64,000 nt of DNA from Bordetella bronchialis (GTDB taxonomy: Bacteria; Pseudomonadota; Gammaproteobacteria; Burkholderiales; Burkholderiaceae_B), in the NCBI RefSeq assembly GCF_001676705.1, contig NZ_CP016170.1, positions 5,766,001 to 5,830,000 on the forward strand, in the 5' to 3' direction. The translations under genes and the position numbers were made by a program. Below, piece after piece: positions 9,681-21,510 of the stretch; positions within the stretch are counted from its first letter, which is position 1, and each line of letters opens with the position of its first letter. Below the pieces are notes generated by a model. That model did not search any database and was not told the DNA's origin. It saw only the letters and a program-made list of their open reading frames with translations.

Positions 9681-9882
9681 GTCCGTCGGGGGAGATGCCT
9701 GGCGTGTCCGGCCCGGTCGGCCGGTCCAGCGCCTTCGCGCTGGACTACCGCGTCGTCTTCCTCGTCCGGCGGCCGAAGTGGCGGTGTTTTTCTTGCGGTT
9801 TTTTTGCCCGGCCGACCTCCCTACGGAAGCCCTCGCGCGGCCTCCGACGGGCCGGCCCCGCCAGGCATCTCCCCCGCCGGAC
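9681..9882 (+). repeat. 202-bp unit with 33-bp terminal inverted repeats, copy 1 (MITE-like)
   Basis: The left end (9681-9713) and the reverse complement of the right end (9850-9882) agree over 33 bases with three mismatches; the shared core is GGGGGAGATGCCTGGCG. Inside, 9726-9743 forms the hairpin CCAGCG-CCTTCG-CGCTGG. A second copy of the same length lies in opposite orientation at 10719-10920. The form resembles a miniature inverted-repeat element or a structured extragenic repeat. No target-site duplication is evident because flanking sequence is also conserved on the inner side. Confidence 0.75.
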
Positions 9883-10104
9883 TCACAGAGTGCCTTAGTC
9901 GCGGCTGCTGTGACCGTCTTTGTTCTTGGCCCTTCGTGGACCGGGGTTTTCGGGTTGAGAAAGATCTGCCGTTGCCCGTCGTTTTCAGGCCGCCCTGCGC
10001 GGCCCGAAAACGCCTACGCGACCACGGAATGCGGCGGTTGCTGGCACGGGGTGAGCCGGGATCTGAAGTTTAATCTTGGCCCGCGCAGGGTGGGGGCGAC
10101 AAGT

Positions 10105-10139
10105 CGGTGTGGCGGGCCGCCAGCCGGCCCGCCACACCG
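10105..10139. repeat. 35-bp GC-rich perfect palindrome (hairpin), copy 1
   Basis: A 15-bp stem CGGTGTGGCGGGCCG and its exact complement flank a 5-base loop CCAGC. The same 15-bp stem with a different 5-base loop occurs at 10390-10424. No T tract follows on either strand, so it does not look like an ordinary terminator. Confidence 0.85.
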
Positions 10140-10389
10140 TAGGCACCGAGGCTTGCCACGGATGCTGGCGATAGGCACCGCCGCAAATCGATAAGAGACG
10201 GCGTCGATCAAAGGACGGCGTCGGGGTATCCGACACTCGCCTGATCGGGATGACCACTGCGACGATGCCCGATCCGGTCTTATCCGAGCGCGATAGCGCC
10301 GGCCCATAATCTGTGTTCACACCGATCCCGGCAATCGCGCCAGCGCCGCATCGCGCCTATGCCACCATCCGTGGCAAGCCCCGGTGCCA

Positions 10390-10424
10390 CGGTGTGGCGG
10401 GCCGGGGGGCGGCCCGCCACACCG
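10390..10424. repeat. 35-bp GC-rich perfect palindrome (hairpin), copy 2
   Basis: The same 15-bp stem as at 10105-10139, with a loop of five G. It is the innermost matching block of arm 2 of the large inverted repeat. Stem conservation with loop divergence suggests that the paired structure matters. Confidence 0.85.
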
Positions 10425-10718
10425 CCTTGTCTCCCCCCACCCCGCGCGGGCCAAGATTCACTCCGATTCCCCGACCTCCGCATTACCTGCAACGGCGACA
10501 TTACCAACGCCAGTGCCATCACCAGCAGCCGTCGCATCACCGGCAACCATCGCGTTACCCACAACCACCGCATGCCCCCACCGCGTAGGCGTTTCAGGGC
10601 CGCGCAGGGCGGCCCTGAAACGACGGGCAACAGCAGATTCTTCTTAACCCGAAAGCACCACCCACGAAGCGCCAAGAACAAAGACCGCCCCAGCAACCGG
10701 CGCTAAGGCACACCGTGA

Positions 10719-10920
10719 GTCCGGCGGGGGAGATGCCTGGCGGGGCCGGCCCGTCCGAGGGCGCGCGAGGGCTTCCGTACGTAGGACGGCCGGGCAAAAA
10801 AACCGCAAGAACCCCAACGCCACTTCGGCCGCCGAAGGAGGAAGACGAAGCGGTAGTCCAGGGCGAAGGCCCTGGACCGCCCGACCGGGCCGGACACGCC
10901 AGGCATCTCCCCCGCCGGAC
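10719..10920 (-). repeat. 202-bp unit with 33-bp terminal inverted repeats, copy 2 (MITE-like)
   Basis: This is the opposed copy of the unit at 9681-9882, exactly the same length. Its ends (10719-10751 and 10888-10920) are inverted repeats with two mismatches over 33 bases. The internal hairpin reads CCAGGG-CCTTCG-CCCTGG on the minus strand (10858-10875). Relative to copy 1, both sides of one stem pair have changed (C-G to G-C), so pairing is kept. Confidence 0.75.
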
Positions 10921-11004
10921 GGCATGAGCAAGCCGGACGGCACGAGCAAGCCAACGGCACAAGCAAGCCGACGGCATGAACAAGCCGACGGCACCAGCAA
11001 GACG
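10918..11004. repeat. Short tandem repeat, five units of 17-18 bp
   Basis: Units begin at 10918, 10936, 10954, 10971 and 10988 with the form (G)ACGGCAYRARCAAGCCG, differing at a few positions. The array abuts the outer end of the 202-bp unit copy 2. A decayed relative of the unit (GGCTTGCTATTGC, twice) precedes copy 1 at about 9637-9680. Confidence 0.8.
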
Positions 11005-11061
11005 CGCCCACATCGCACGCCCCCCCGATCCGCCAGCAACCGCCCCCCCCCAGAAGCCCGC

Positions 11062-12399
11062 CTACAACTGCCCGTACGAATGCAAGCCGGACAGGAACAT
11101 GTTGACGCCCAGGAACGCGAACCCCGTAATCAGCAGCCCGACCAACGCCCAGTACGCCGCCATCGCCCCCCGCAGCCCCTTTATCAGCCGCATGTGCAGC
11201 CAGGCGGCGTAGTTCAGCCAGACGATCAGCGCCCAGGTTTCCTTGGGATCCCACTGCCAGTAGGCGCCCCAGGCATCCGCCGCCCATAGCGCACCCAGGA
11301 TGGTGGCCACGGTGAAAAAGGCGAAGCCTACGGTGATCGCCCGGTACATGATGTCGTCCAGCACCTCCAGCGGCGGCAGCGCCGCGGCCACGCGGCGGCG
11401 GCCCAGCAGGATGGCGCCGATGATCACCGCGCCCAGGCCGAAGTACTCCATCCACGCCGCCGACAATCCCTTGGTGCGAAAGACCATGGGTTCGGCGCAC
11501 AGCAGCACGCCCAGCACGAACAGCGGCAGCAGCTTGCGCCAGGAGGTCGTTTCGCCGTTCTCCTTCACCAGATAGGCGAACCCTACCATCGCGGACAGCG
11601 AGAATGTGCCGTAGCCGATGAAATTGGCGGGCACGTGCAGCTTCATCCACCAGCTCTTGAGCGCCGGCACCAGCGGCTGGATCTGCGCCGCGTCGCGCGT
11701 AAAGGCATACCAGAGCAGGAACATCACGGCTGACGAGATGACCAGCAACACGAAGCCACCCAGGGCCCGTGTGGCGTAGCGGCGTTCGTAGTACAGGTAG
11801 AAGAGTGCCGTGATCAGCGAAAACAGCACGAACACTTCGTACAGGTTGCTGACCGGAATGTGGCCCAGGTCCGGGCCCATCATATGGCTTTCGCGCCAAC
11901 GCACCAGCATGCCGGTAACGCCGGCGAACACGGCGCCCCAGGTCAGCGCGGTCCCCAGCCACGCCGCTGTCGGACTGAACAGGCCCAGCCAATAACAGGC
12001 CGTCGCCAGCACGAACAGCGCGGACATCCACAGGATGGCCGACTGCGAGGACAACAGGTACTTCAGGAAGAACACGTCCTCGGCCCGCGCCAGGTCATGG
12101 CCGTACAGCATCACCGCCAGCCCGCTGGCCAGGGCCACCGCGATCATCAGCCGGCGCAGCGGCCGCCACAGCCAGCCCAGCCAGGTCAGCACCACCACGG
12201 CGCCGCTCAGTATGAGTTTCTCGTAGTAGTCCATGGAGCCGGAAAAGCGCGTCAGCGCATAACCCGCTCCCACGGCCAGCAACAGGAAGAAAACGGCATC
12301 GGTCCAATCGGGACGCCCGCGCCGCACCCGCGCGTCGCCGCTTTCTGCCATCCCTTCCTGCCAAAGCTTGTCGTGCGAGGAAATTGCGGATTCGGACAT
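11062..12399 (-). CDS. ccsB: Cytochrome c biogenesis protein CcsB (CcsA/ResC-type haem handling protein)
   Basis: A 445-residue polytopic membrane protein of system II cytochrome c maturation. It carries the haem-binding tryptophan-rich motif WGAYWQWDPKETW near the C-terminus, with conserved histidines in neighbouring loops, and many hydrophobic segments. With ResB it moves haem across the inner membrane and attaches it to CxxCH apocytochromes. ATG 12399 is chosen over GTG 12414 because GAGGG lies 8 bases before it. It follows resB, whose stop (12411) is 12 bases upstream of the ATG, so the two are cotranscribed. The adjacent cytochrome c4 gene is a likely client. Confidence 0.95.
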   Translation of the reverse strand: MSESAISSHDKLWQEGMAESGDARVRRGRPDWTDAVFFLLLAVGAGYALTRFSGSMDYYEKLILSGAVVVLTWLGWLWRPLRRLMIAVALASGLAVMLYGHDLARAEDVFFLKYLLSSQSAILWMSALFVLATACYWLGLFSPTAAWLGTALTWGAVFAGVTGMLVRWRESHMMGPDLGHIPVSNLYEVFVLFSLITALFYLYYERRYATRALGGFVLLVISSAVMFLLWYAFTRDAAQIQPLVPALKSWWMKLHVPANFIGYGTFSLSAMVGFAYLVKENGETTSWRKLLPLFVLGVLLCAEPMVFRTKGLSAAWMEYFGLGAVIIGAILLGRRRVAAALPPLEVLDDIMYRAITVGFAFFTVATILGALWAADAWGAYWQWDPKETWALIVWLNYAAWLHMRLIKGLRGAMAAYWALVGLLITGFAFLGVNMFLSGLHSYGQL

Positions 12400-12410
12400 G
12401 ACTTGCACCC

Positions 12411-14489
12411 TCACTGCTTCAGGCGCGACAGCGCCTCTTTGAGCCGATCGAACTCACGATGGAAGTCCAGTGTACGCCGCTGCGATGTCATGGCCGCGTG
12501 CACCGTGCTGCCGCCACCGCCCGCGCCAGGCGCCACCCACACCCACACGCGCCGGTCGCGGATGTAGAACATACTGAACACCCCCAGCACCAGCAACAGG
12601 CTGCCCAGGTAGACCAGCCGCTTGCCCGGCGTGCGCGTGACCTGGAACACACTGGCCTGCACCTGCTTGAAATCGGCCAGGGTAAAGAATACCGGCGCCG
12701 GATACATCGCCAGGTCGGAAAGGGCGGCCACCGCCACGCGGGACCACACCGCGGCGCGCTCGCCGGCTTCGCCCTCCGTGGGCACCGGCGGGAGACCGGC
12801 GCGTTCGCGCTCCATCACGCGCAATTCGGCGACGCTGGCGCCGATCAGGCGCACGACGATATCGGCCGCCCGTTCCAGCTCGGCGGGCGGCGCATTGCTC
12901 TGCAGGAACCCGGCCACCGCCTGCAGGCCGCCTTCCGAGAACGTCTGCAAGGCACGTTCCGCCGCCGTCTGCAGGGGCTGGCGATCGCTGCCCACCGGCG
13001 CATTTTTTTCCGCGAAGCGGCGCGCCGCTTCCTTGCGCGCCGCCGGATCCGCCAGCAATGCCCGCAGGCGCATGAATTCCCCGACCGAGTTGTCGTCATC
13101 CGCCGGCAGGCGCAGGTAGCGGTAGTTTTCGCCGGCATTGTTGCGCACGCCGGCCAGGAACACCGGAAAGCCGTCCAGCTCCACCGGCAGCATGTAGTTG
13201 CGGAACTCGTGGGCCTGGCCGCTGGCATCGATCAGGCGATACTCGACGGCGGGCCCCACGTTGCGCAGGTGGGTGTTGGCCTTGCCCGCCGCGCTGCCGG
13301 CCACGGACGCCACGTTCTGGGCGAAATCGCGGGCCGGCTTGGGCGTGCCACCGGACAGGTCCTCGACATTGATGGGGCGCAGCGCGGTAATGTCCACCTT
13401 CAGGTCGCGCGCGTCGGCGGGCGCGTTCTTGCCCGTGTCGCTGCTTTTGCCGACGGTGCCGTCCAGCTCGAAAGGCGTGGCGTCGCCGCCCCGCAGCGAA
13501 TAGCCGCGCAGCTGCACCGTGCTGCCGCCATCGTCGAAGCTGGACTGATAGACCGTCACGCCCTTGTAGCGCAGCGGTTCGTTGACTTCTATGGTTTTGT
13601 CGAACGTGGCGCCGGTGGCGGGATCGCGCACCTCCACTTCGCTGGCGAAGCGGCTGGGCATGCCGGTGGAGTAATAGTCGACGATGAATTTCTTCAGTGT
13701 CAGCGTGAAGGGGATAGGCTGGACCAGCGCGCCGTCACCCACCATTACCACCGCATTGTTGGCGCGGCCGCCCTCCGGCACCAGCATGCTGGACCGGAAA
13801 CTGGGATTGTCGATCGACAAGCGGCCGCTGGCCGGCACATCGCTGATCAACATGTTCTCCACGATGGGCTTCTTGCCGCCCAGCCATACCTGCACGCGCA
13901 CGGCCAGCTCGCTATCGAGCAATCCACCCACGCAGATCACGATCAGCGCGGTATGCGCGAAGATATAGCCCAGGCGGTTGGCGCTGCCTTTCTTGGCCGC
14001 CAGCAGCACGCCATCGCCGTCCTGGCGCTCCTTCACGGCATAGCCCAGCGACTTCAGCAGTTGGCGCACGCGCCCCACGTTGTCGGCCGGCGCCGCGCCA
14101 CTGTCGAACTCCAGCCGTTGGGGGAACGCCCGCAGGCTGGACACGCGCACGTACTCGCGGAACGACACGGCGTCGCGCAGCATCTTGGGCGCGTTGCGCG
14201 TCAGGCATACCCCGGTGGAGACCACCAGGAAAGTCATGATCAGCAGGAACCACCAGCTGTTGTAGACGTGCCAGAGCGAAAACTTGTCGAAGAGCGCATA
14301 CCAGAACGGGCCGAACTGGTCGATATAGGCCGACGAGGCCTGGTTCTGCACCAGCACCGTGCCGACGATGCTGGCCACGCAGATGAACATCAGCAGGCTG
14401 ACGGCGAAGCGCATGGAGCCCAGGAGCTCCAGCAGCTCGGCCGGCAAGGCGCGCAGGTCGCGGCGAGGGGAAGGGGGGTTCTGATGCAT
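12411..14489 (-). CDS. resB: ResB-like cytochrome c biogenesis protein (Ccs1)
   Basis: A 692-residue partner of CcsB in system II cytochrome c maturation. Hydrophobic segments follow MRFAVSLLMFICVASIVGT, a second pair precedes a long periplasmic domain (about residues 230-610), and a last segment near LVYLGSLLLVLGVFSMFYI ends the membrane part. The periplasmic domain is thought to hold apocytochrome cysteines reduced and bind haem. ATG 14489 was chosen over an upstream TTG (14543); its ribosome-binding site is weak, so the N-terminus is uncertain by some residues. The cytochrome c4 gene lies upstream on the same strand, 120 bases away. Confidence 0.92.
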   Translation of the reverse strand: MHQNPPSPRRDLRALPAELLELLGSMRFAVSLLMFICVASIVGTVLVQNQASSAYIDQFGPFWYALFDKFSLWHVYNSWWFLLIMTFLVVSTGVCLTRNAPKMLRDAVSFREYVRVSSLRAFPQRLEFDSGAAPADNVGRVRQLLKSLGYAVKERQDGDGVLLAAKKGSANRLGYIFAHTALIVICVGGLLDSELAVRVQVWLGGKKPIVENMLISDVPASGRLSIDNPSFRSSMLVPEGGRANNAVVMVGDGALVQPIPFTLTLKKFIVDYYSTGMPSRFASEVEVRDPATGATFDKTIEVNEPLRYKGVTVYQSSFDDGGSTVQLRGYSLRGGDATPFELDGTVGKSSDTGKNAPADARDLKVDITALRPINVEDLSGGTPKPARDFAQNVASVAGSAAGKANTHLRNVGPAVEYRLIDASGQAHEFRNYMLPVELDGFPVFLAGVRNNAGENYRYLRLPADDDNSVGEFMRLRALLADPAARKEAARRFAEKNAPVGSDRQPLQTAAERALQTFSEGGLQAVAGFLQSNAPPAELERAADIVVRLIGASVAELRVMERERAGLPPVPTEGEAGERAAVWSRVAVAALSDLAMYPAPVFFTLADFKQVQASVFQVTRTPGKRLVYLGSLLLVLGVFSMFYIRDRRVWVWVAPGAGGGGSTVHAAMTSQRRTLDFHREFDRLKEALSRLKQ

Positions 14490-14609
14490 GGGAAAAAGAA
14501 ATCGCCTGACCGGCCGGGCGACCCCTTCACCAGGGCCGTTCAACCTGGATGGTTAACCGGCCTATAGACATCGCGCGCCCGTATTGGTTCGGGCGCGCCG
14601 ATGGGCCGC

Positions 14610-15311
14610 TCAGCGCAGGCCGGCCGCGTAGTCGGAAACCGCCTTGATATCGTCATCCGTCATGCGGCTGGCGATATCGTGCATGGGCTCGCTGTTGTTC
14701 CGGCTGCCGTCCCGGAAAAGCTTGAGCTGCTCTTCGATATAGGAGGGGAACTGGCCCGACAGGCGAGGATATTGCGCGGGAATGCCGGCGCCGTTGGCGG
14801 CGTGGCAGGACGCGCAAGCCGGCACACCGCGGTCGGGCAGACCGGCGCGCCAGATGGTCTGGCCACGTTCGACCAGGGATTTTTGCCCGGCGGTGGCCGG
14901 CTCCTTCAGGCTCTGCTGGGACAGATACAGCGCGATGTTCTGCATGTCCTGCGGCGTCAGCGACTGGACAATGGCCGTCATGGGGGTGGGATTGCCGCCC
15001 GCGCCGTTGCGCAGCGGGACCTTGGCGCCCTGCTTGACCTGGAAATCGCCCAGTTGCTTGGCCAGGTACTCATGCGCCTGGGCCGACAGGTTGGGGTTGG
15101 TCGGTATCGTGCTGTTGCCCGCCGCGCCGTGACAGCTCGCACAGGCGATGATGCCGCGCGTCGCGTCGCCATTGGTGTAGAGCTGTTCGCCCTTGGCCGC
15201 ATCCGGCTTGGCCGCCGGCGCGGTGGCATCGGCCGCGTAACCTGGAAAAACGGCGGTCGTACCCAAAACCAATCCGCCCACCACCAACATCCGGGACAGC
15301 ACACGCTTCAT
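14610..15311 (-). CDS. Di-haem cytochrome c4
   Basis: A 233-residue periplasmic electron carrier. A signal peptide (MKRVLSRMLVVGGLVLG, cleavage near GYAA-DA at 26/27) precedes two cytochrome c domains, each with a CASCH haem site, the first at residues 57-61 (Cys57, Cys60, His61). Downstream Met ligands are plausible in NPTPMTAIV and NSEPMHDIA. A GAGG lies 5 bases before the ATG. The tandem two-domain layout and length fit cytochrome c4, which delivers electrons to terminal oxidases. Placement beside resB-ccsB, which mature c-type cytochromes, fits. Confidence 0.93.
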   Translation of the reverse strand: MKRVLSRMLVVGGLVLGTTAVFPGYAADATAPAAKPDAAKGEQLYTNGDATRGIIACASCHGAAGNSTIPTNPNLSAQAHEYLAKQLGDFQVKQGAKVPLRNGAGGNPTPMTAIVQSLTPQDMQNIALYLSQQSLKEPATAGQKSLVERGQTIWRAGLPDRGVPACASCHAANGAGIPAQYPRLSGQFPSYIEEQLKLFRDGSRNNSEPMHDIASRMTDDDIKAVSDYAAGLR

Positions 15312-15458
15312 GAAAACCTCGACGTTCGCAGCATCGACTCACGGCGCTGATACGCGCCGCTTATGATTTGCCTATGTTTTCCATTCGCCTGCCCAGACCT
15401 GCCGGTATACCCCGAGTTCTGTGATGCGACGCGGCGTGCTACACCGACAGCGGACTGA

Positions 15459-19233
<3,775 letters not shown>

Positions 19234-19251
19234 CGACGTCCTTTCTTGGAT

Positions 19252-19599
19252 TCAGCCCTGCGCGGCCTCGTCGCGGGGCGCGGTCTGCTCACGCACCCAG
19301 TCGCGATAGGGCCGGGCGCTGGCGCTTACCGGCACCGCGACGATTTCGGGTACTTCGTAGGGATGCATGCGCGCAATGGCGTCCATCAGCGCATCCAGGC
19401 GGCCGGCGGTGGTCTTGAAGCACATCGGCACTTCCTCCGCGCCTTCCACTTCCCCCTTCCAGGTGTAGATGGACAGCATGGGCGCGCCGAGGTTCACGCA
19501 GGCGGCGAGCCTTTCCTCCACCACCACGTGGGCAATCCGCTTGGCCAGCAGGAGATCGGGCGCATTGCTGATGACCAGCACCATATCGTCGTCGTTCAT
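19252..19599 (-). CDS. cutA: Divalent cation tolerance protein CutA
   Basis: A 115-residue trimeric cytosolic protein of the PII-like ferredoxin fold. Family motifs visible are ERLAACVN, YTWKGEVE and HPYEVPEIVAVPV. ATG 19599 is chosen over a TTG 15 bases upstream because GGAG lies nine bases before it. It is directly upstream of dsbD, as in many proteobacteria, where cutA and dsbD form an operon. The name comes from copper tolerance in E. coli; its molecular role is not settled in the family. Confidence 0.95.
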   Translation of the reverse strand: MNDDDMVLVISNAPDLLLAKRIAHVVVEERLAACVNLGAPMLSIYTWKGEVEGAEEVPMCFKTTAGRLDALMDAIARMHPYEVPEIVAVPVSASARPYRDWVREQTAPRDEAAQG

Positions 19600-19671
19600 C
19601 GTCCATAGCTCCAATATCCCGCTCGCGGCGCGGCATCATTCCCCGATTTTATCGGCAGGCGGCCGGCGCCC

Positions 19672-19702
19672 AAAAACAAAAAGCGAGCCAGAGGCTCGCT
19701 TT
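19672..19702 (-). terminator. Intrinsic terminator at the end of the ribosomal alpha operon
   Basis: On the minus strand the stem AAAGCGAGCC (complement of 19693-19702) pairs with its copy at 19680-19689 across a 3-base loop and runs into TTTTTGTTTTT. It lies about 22 bases after the rplQ stop. It is the first strong terminator after the hairpin upstream of rpoA. Confidence 0.92.
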
Positions 19703-19724
19703 CCGCCGATGGGCATCGCTGGTG

Positions 19725-20117
19725 TTATTCAGCGCTTTCCGTTTCGGTTTCCGTGACTTCCGGACGGTCGACCAGCTCCATGAAGGCCATGGGAGCGTTG
19801 TCGCCCTGGCGGAAGCCCATCTTCAGCACACGGGTGTAGCCGCCGTTGCGGGACGCATAACGCGGACCGATTTCGGCGAACAGCTTGACCACGGCGTCGC
19901 GATCGCGCAGACGGGCAAATGCCAGCCGCTTGTTCGCCAGCGTGGGCTCCTTGCCCAGCGTGATCAGGGGTTCGATGACGCGGCGCAGTTCTTTCGCCTT
20001 GGGCAGCGTGGTCTTGATCGCTTCGTGGGTGATCAGCGAAACGGCCATGTTGCGGAACATGGCGAGACGATGACTGCTGGTGCGGTTGAGCTTGCGCAAA
20101 CCATTACCGTGACGCAT
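19725..20117 (-). CDS. rplQ: 50S ribosomal protein L17
   Basis: A 130-residue protein starting [17 protein letters not shown], the standard L17 N-terminus, followed by the RNA-binding core and an acidic C-terminal tail (TETETESAE). It contacts 23S rRNA near the exit tunnel. It is the last gene of the alpha operon, 136 bases after rpoA; that gap contains a small CGGCATG/CATGCCG hairpin at 20181-20198 with no T tract. Confidence 0.98.
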   Translation of the reverse strand: MRHGNGLRKLNRTSSHRLAMFRNMAVSLITHEAIKTTLPKAKELRRVIEPLITLGKEPTLANKRLAFARLRDRDAVVKLFAEIGPRYASRNGGYTRVLKMGFRQGDNAPMAFMELVDRPEVTETETESAE

Positions 20118-20253
20118 GACAATTTCCTTTTTGAATCTAGAGACGGCCTTGCGGCCGCCGGGTTGTCCGGGTCTTCTATCGGCATGCCATCATGCCGCGG
20201 CCCGGTGGCGGGAAACCGGGACCGCCGAAGCGGCCCGGGCAAAACAAGGTCTA

Positions 20254-21240
20254 TCAGGGACGCTCGAGGCCCAGCGGGGGCCAGTTTTCCAGCTTCATTC
20301 CCAGCGTCAGGCCGCGTGCGGCCAGCACTTCCTTGATTTCGTTCAAGGACTTGCGGCCCAGGTTCGGGGTCTTCAGCAGTTCGTTCTCGGTACGCTGGAT
20401 CAGGTCGCCGATGTAGTAGATGTTCTCGGCCTTCAGGCAGTTGGCCGAACGCACCGTCAGTTCCAGATCGTCGACCGGACGCAGCAGGACCGGATCGATC
20501 TGCGGCGTGCCGCGGACCGGGGCTTCGTAGGAGTCGCCGGCGCCTTCCAGCGCGGCGAACACCGAGATCTGGTCCATCAGGATCCGGGCGGCCTGGCGCA
20601 CCGCTTCCTCGGGCGAGATGACGCCGTTGGTTTCGATGTCCAGCACCAGCTTGTCCAGGTCGGTACGCTGCTCCACGCGGGCGCTTTCCACGCCGTAGCT
20701 GACGCGGCGCACGGGGCTGAACGAAGCGTCCAGGACAATACGGCCGATCGTGTGCGTACGGTCTTCCGACAGGGCCCGCACGTTGCCAGGCACATAGCCG
20801 CGGCCCTTCTCGATCTTGATTTGCATCTCGATCTTGCCGGCTTCGGTCAGGTGGCACAGCACGTGGTTCGGATTGACGATCTCGACGTCGTGCGGCAGCT
20901 CGATGTCGCTGGCCAGGACCGCGCCTTCGCCCTGCTTGCGCAGCACCAGGGTGACTTCGTCGCGGTTGTGCAGCTTGAACACCACGCCTTTCAGATTCAG
21001 CAGGATGTCCACCACATCTTCGCGCACCCCCGCGATCGTGGAGTACTCGTGCACGACGCCGGTCATCTGGACTTCCGTCGGCGCATAGCCCGTCATGGAC
21101 GACAACAGGATGCGGCGCAGGGCGTTACCCAGCGTATGACCGTAACCGCGCTCGAAGGGCTCCATGACGATCTTGGCATGGTGCGTCCCGACGGGCTCGA
21201 CTTCGATGGAGCGCGGTTTCAGAAAACCTTGAGTGGACAT
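20254..21240 (-). CDS. rpoA: RNA polymerase alpha subunit
   Basis: A 328-residue subunit. The N-terminal domain (about 1-230) holds the dimerisation and beta/beta' contacts, with [19 protein letters not shown]. The C-terminal domain binds UP elements and activators; it contains the helix-hairpin segment [18 protein letters not shown] lies about 9 bases before the ATG. A terminator-like hairpin lies about 110-150 bases upstream in the gap after rpsD, so rpoA-rplQ may have separate or attenuated expression. Confidence 0.98.
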   Translation of the reverse strand: MSTQGFLKPRSIEVEPVGTHHAKIVMEPFERGYGHTLGNALRRILLSSMTGYAPTEVQMTGVVHEYSTIAGVREDVVDILLNLKGVVFKLHNRDEVTLVLRKQGEGAVLASDIELPHDVEIVNPNHVLCHLTEAGKIEMQIKIEKGRGYVPGNVRALSEDRTHTIGRIVLDASFSPVRRVSYGVESARVEQRTDLDKLVLDIETNGVISPEEAVRQAARILMDQISVFAALEGAGDSYEAPVRGTPQIDPVLLRPVDDLELTVRSANCLKAENIYYIGDLIQRTENELLKTPNLGRKSLNEIKEVLAARGLTLGMKLENWPPLGLERP

Positions 21241-21348
21241 TGACTTGTTTCCTTTTCAATACCCTCGGCTCGTTACACCGATAAGGCTGATGGAAGTGAG
21301 TGTGCGGACGCGTCCGGCAGGGTCGTGCCCTGGCATGGCGTCCCTTTC

Positions 21349-21391
21349 AAAAACCCGCAAACCCGCAAAGCCACAAAGGCCTTTGCGGGTT
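21349..21391 (-). terminator. Terminator-like hairpin between rpsD and rpoA
   Basis: On the minus strand AACCCGCAAAG (21381-21391) pairs with CTTTGCGGGTT (21360-21370) across a 10-base loop. A second GCGGGTTTTT copy follows directly, so two mutually exclusive 3' arms are possible and a run of five T (21349-21353) ends the element. It lies inside a continuous operon and is more likely partial or regulated than absolute. Confidence 0.65.
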
Positions 21392-21510
21392 GGCAAGCGG
21401 GCGAAACTGCGATGAACCGGCGAACCGGCGGCCGGCGATCCGGCGGCCGGCGGCCTGGTCGTTGCACGTATCGCGTCGAGGATGGCGCCGCGCTGCCGCG
21501 GCGCACTTCA

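Larger units (their letters stand above)
9681..10920. repeat. Large imperfect inverted repeat (two opposed arms)
   Basis: Reading 9681 inward and the reverse complement from 10920 inward gives matching sequence through several blocks in the same order: a 202-bp unit, a GACTCAC...GTGCCTTAG block, a TTGTTCTTGG/CTTCGTGG block, a hairpin at 9981-10011 matched by one at 10591-10621, a CGCCTACGCG motif, then AATCTTGGCCCGCGC and a 35-bp palindrome. Arm 2 is about 80 bases longer just before the last block, where it carries degenerate repeats (about 10485-10575). The remaining centre is at about 10140-10390. Confidence 0.85.
9560..11061. other. 1.5-kb repeat-rich region with no credible gene
   Basis: This region lies between the stop codons of convergent lysA and ccsB. 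Open frames exist in every frame because the sequence is GC-rich, but none has a good ribosome-binding site, and frames in the two arms resemble each other only because the DNA is repeated. The content is structural: two opposed 202-bp units with terminal inverted repeats, conserved smaller hairpins, two 35-bp GC-rich palindromes and a short tandem repeat, each listed separately. The middle of the loop (about 10160-10370) holds nothing I recognise. Confidence 0.7.

Noticed and set aside
9631..10706. Several Arg/Pro-rich open frames in both arms of the inverted repeat
   Set aside because: They occur in many frames at once, lack ribosome-binding sites, and their mutual similarity is explained by the DNA repeat. 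The compensatory base change argues for structure, not coding.
10918..11004. Tandem repeat considered as a small CRISPR array
   Set aside because: Units are contiguous with no unique spacers, and no cas genes are present.
11062..12414. GTG 12414 as the ccsB start
   Set aside because: The ATG at 12399 has GAGGG at ideal distance; the GTG would overlap the resB stop and has no better signal.
20118..20253. Hairpin CGGCATG/CATGCCG between rpoA and rplQ as a terminator
   Set aside because: Short stem with no T tract on the minus strand; a strong terminator already follows rplQ.
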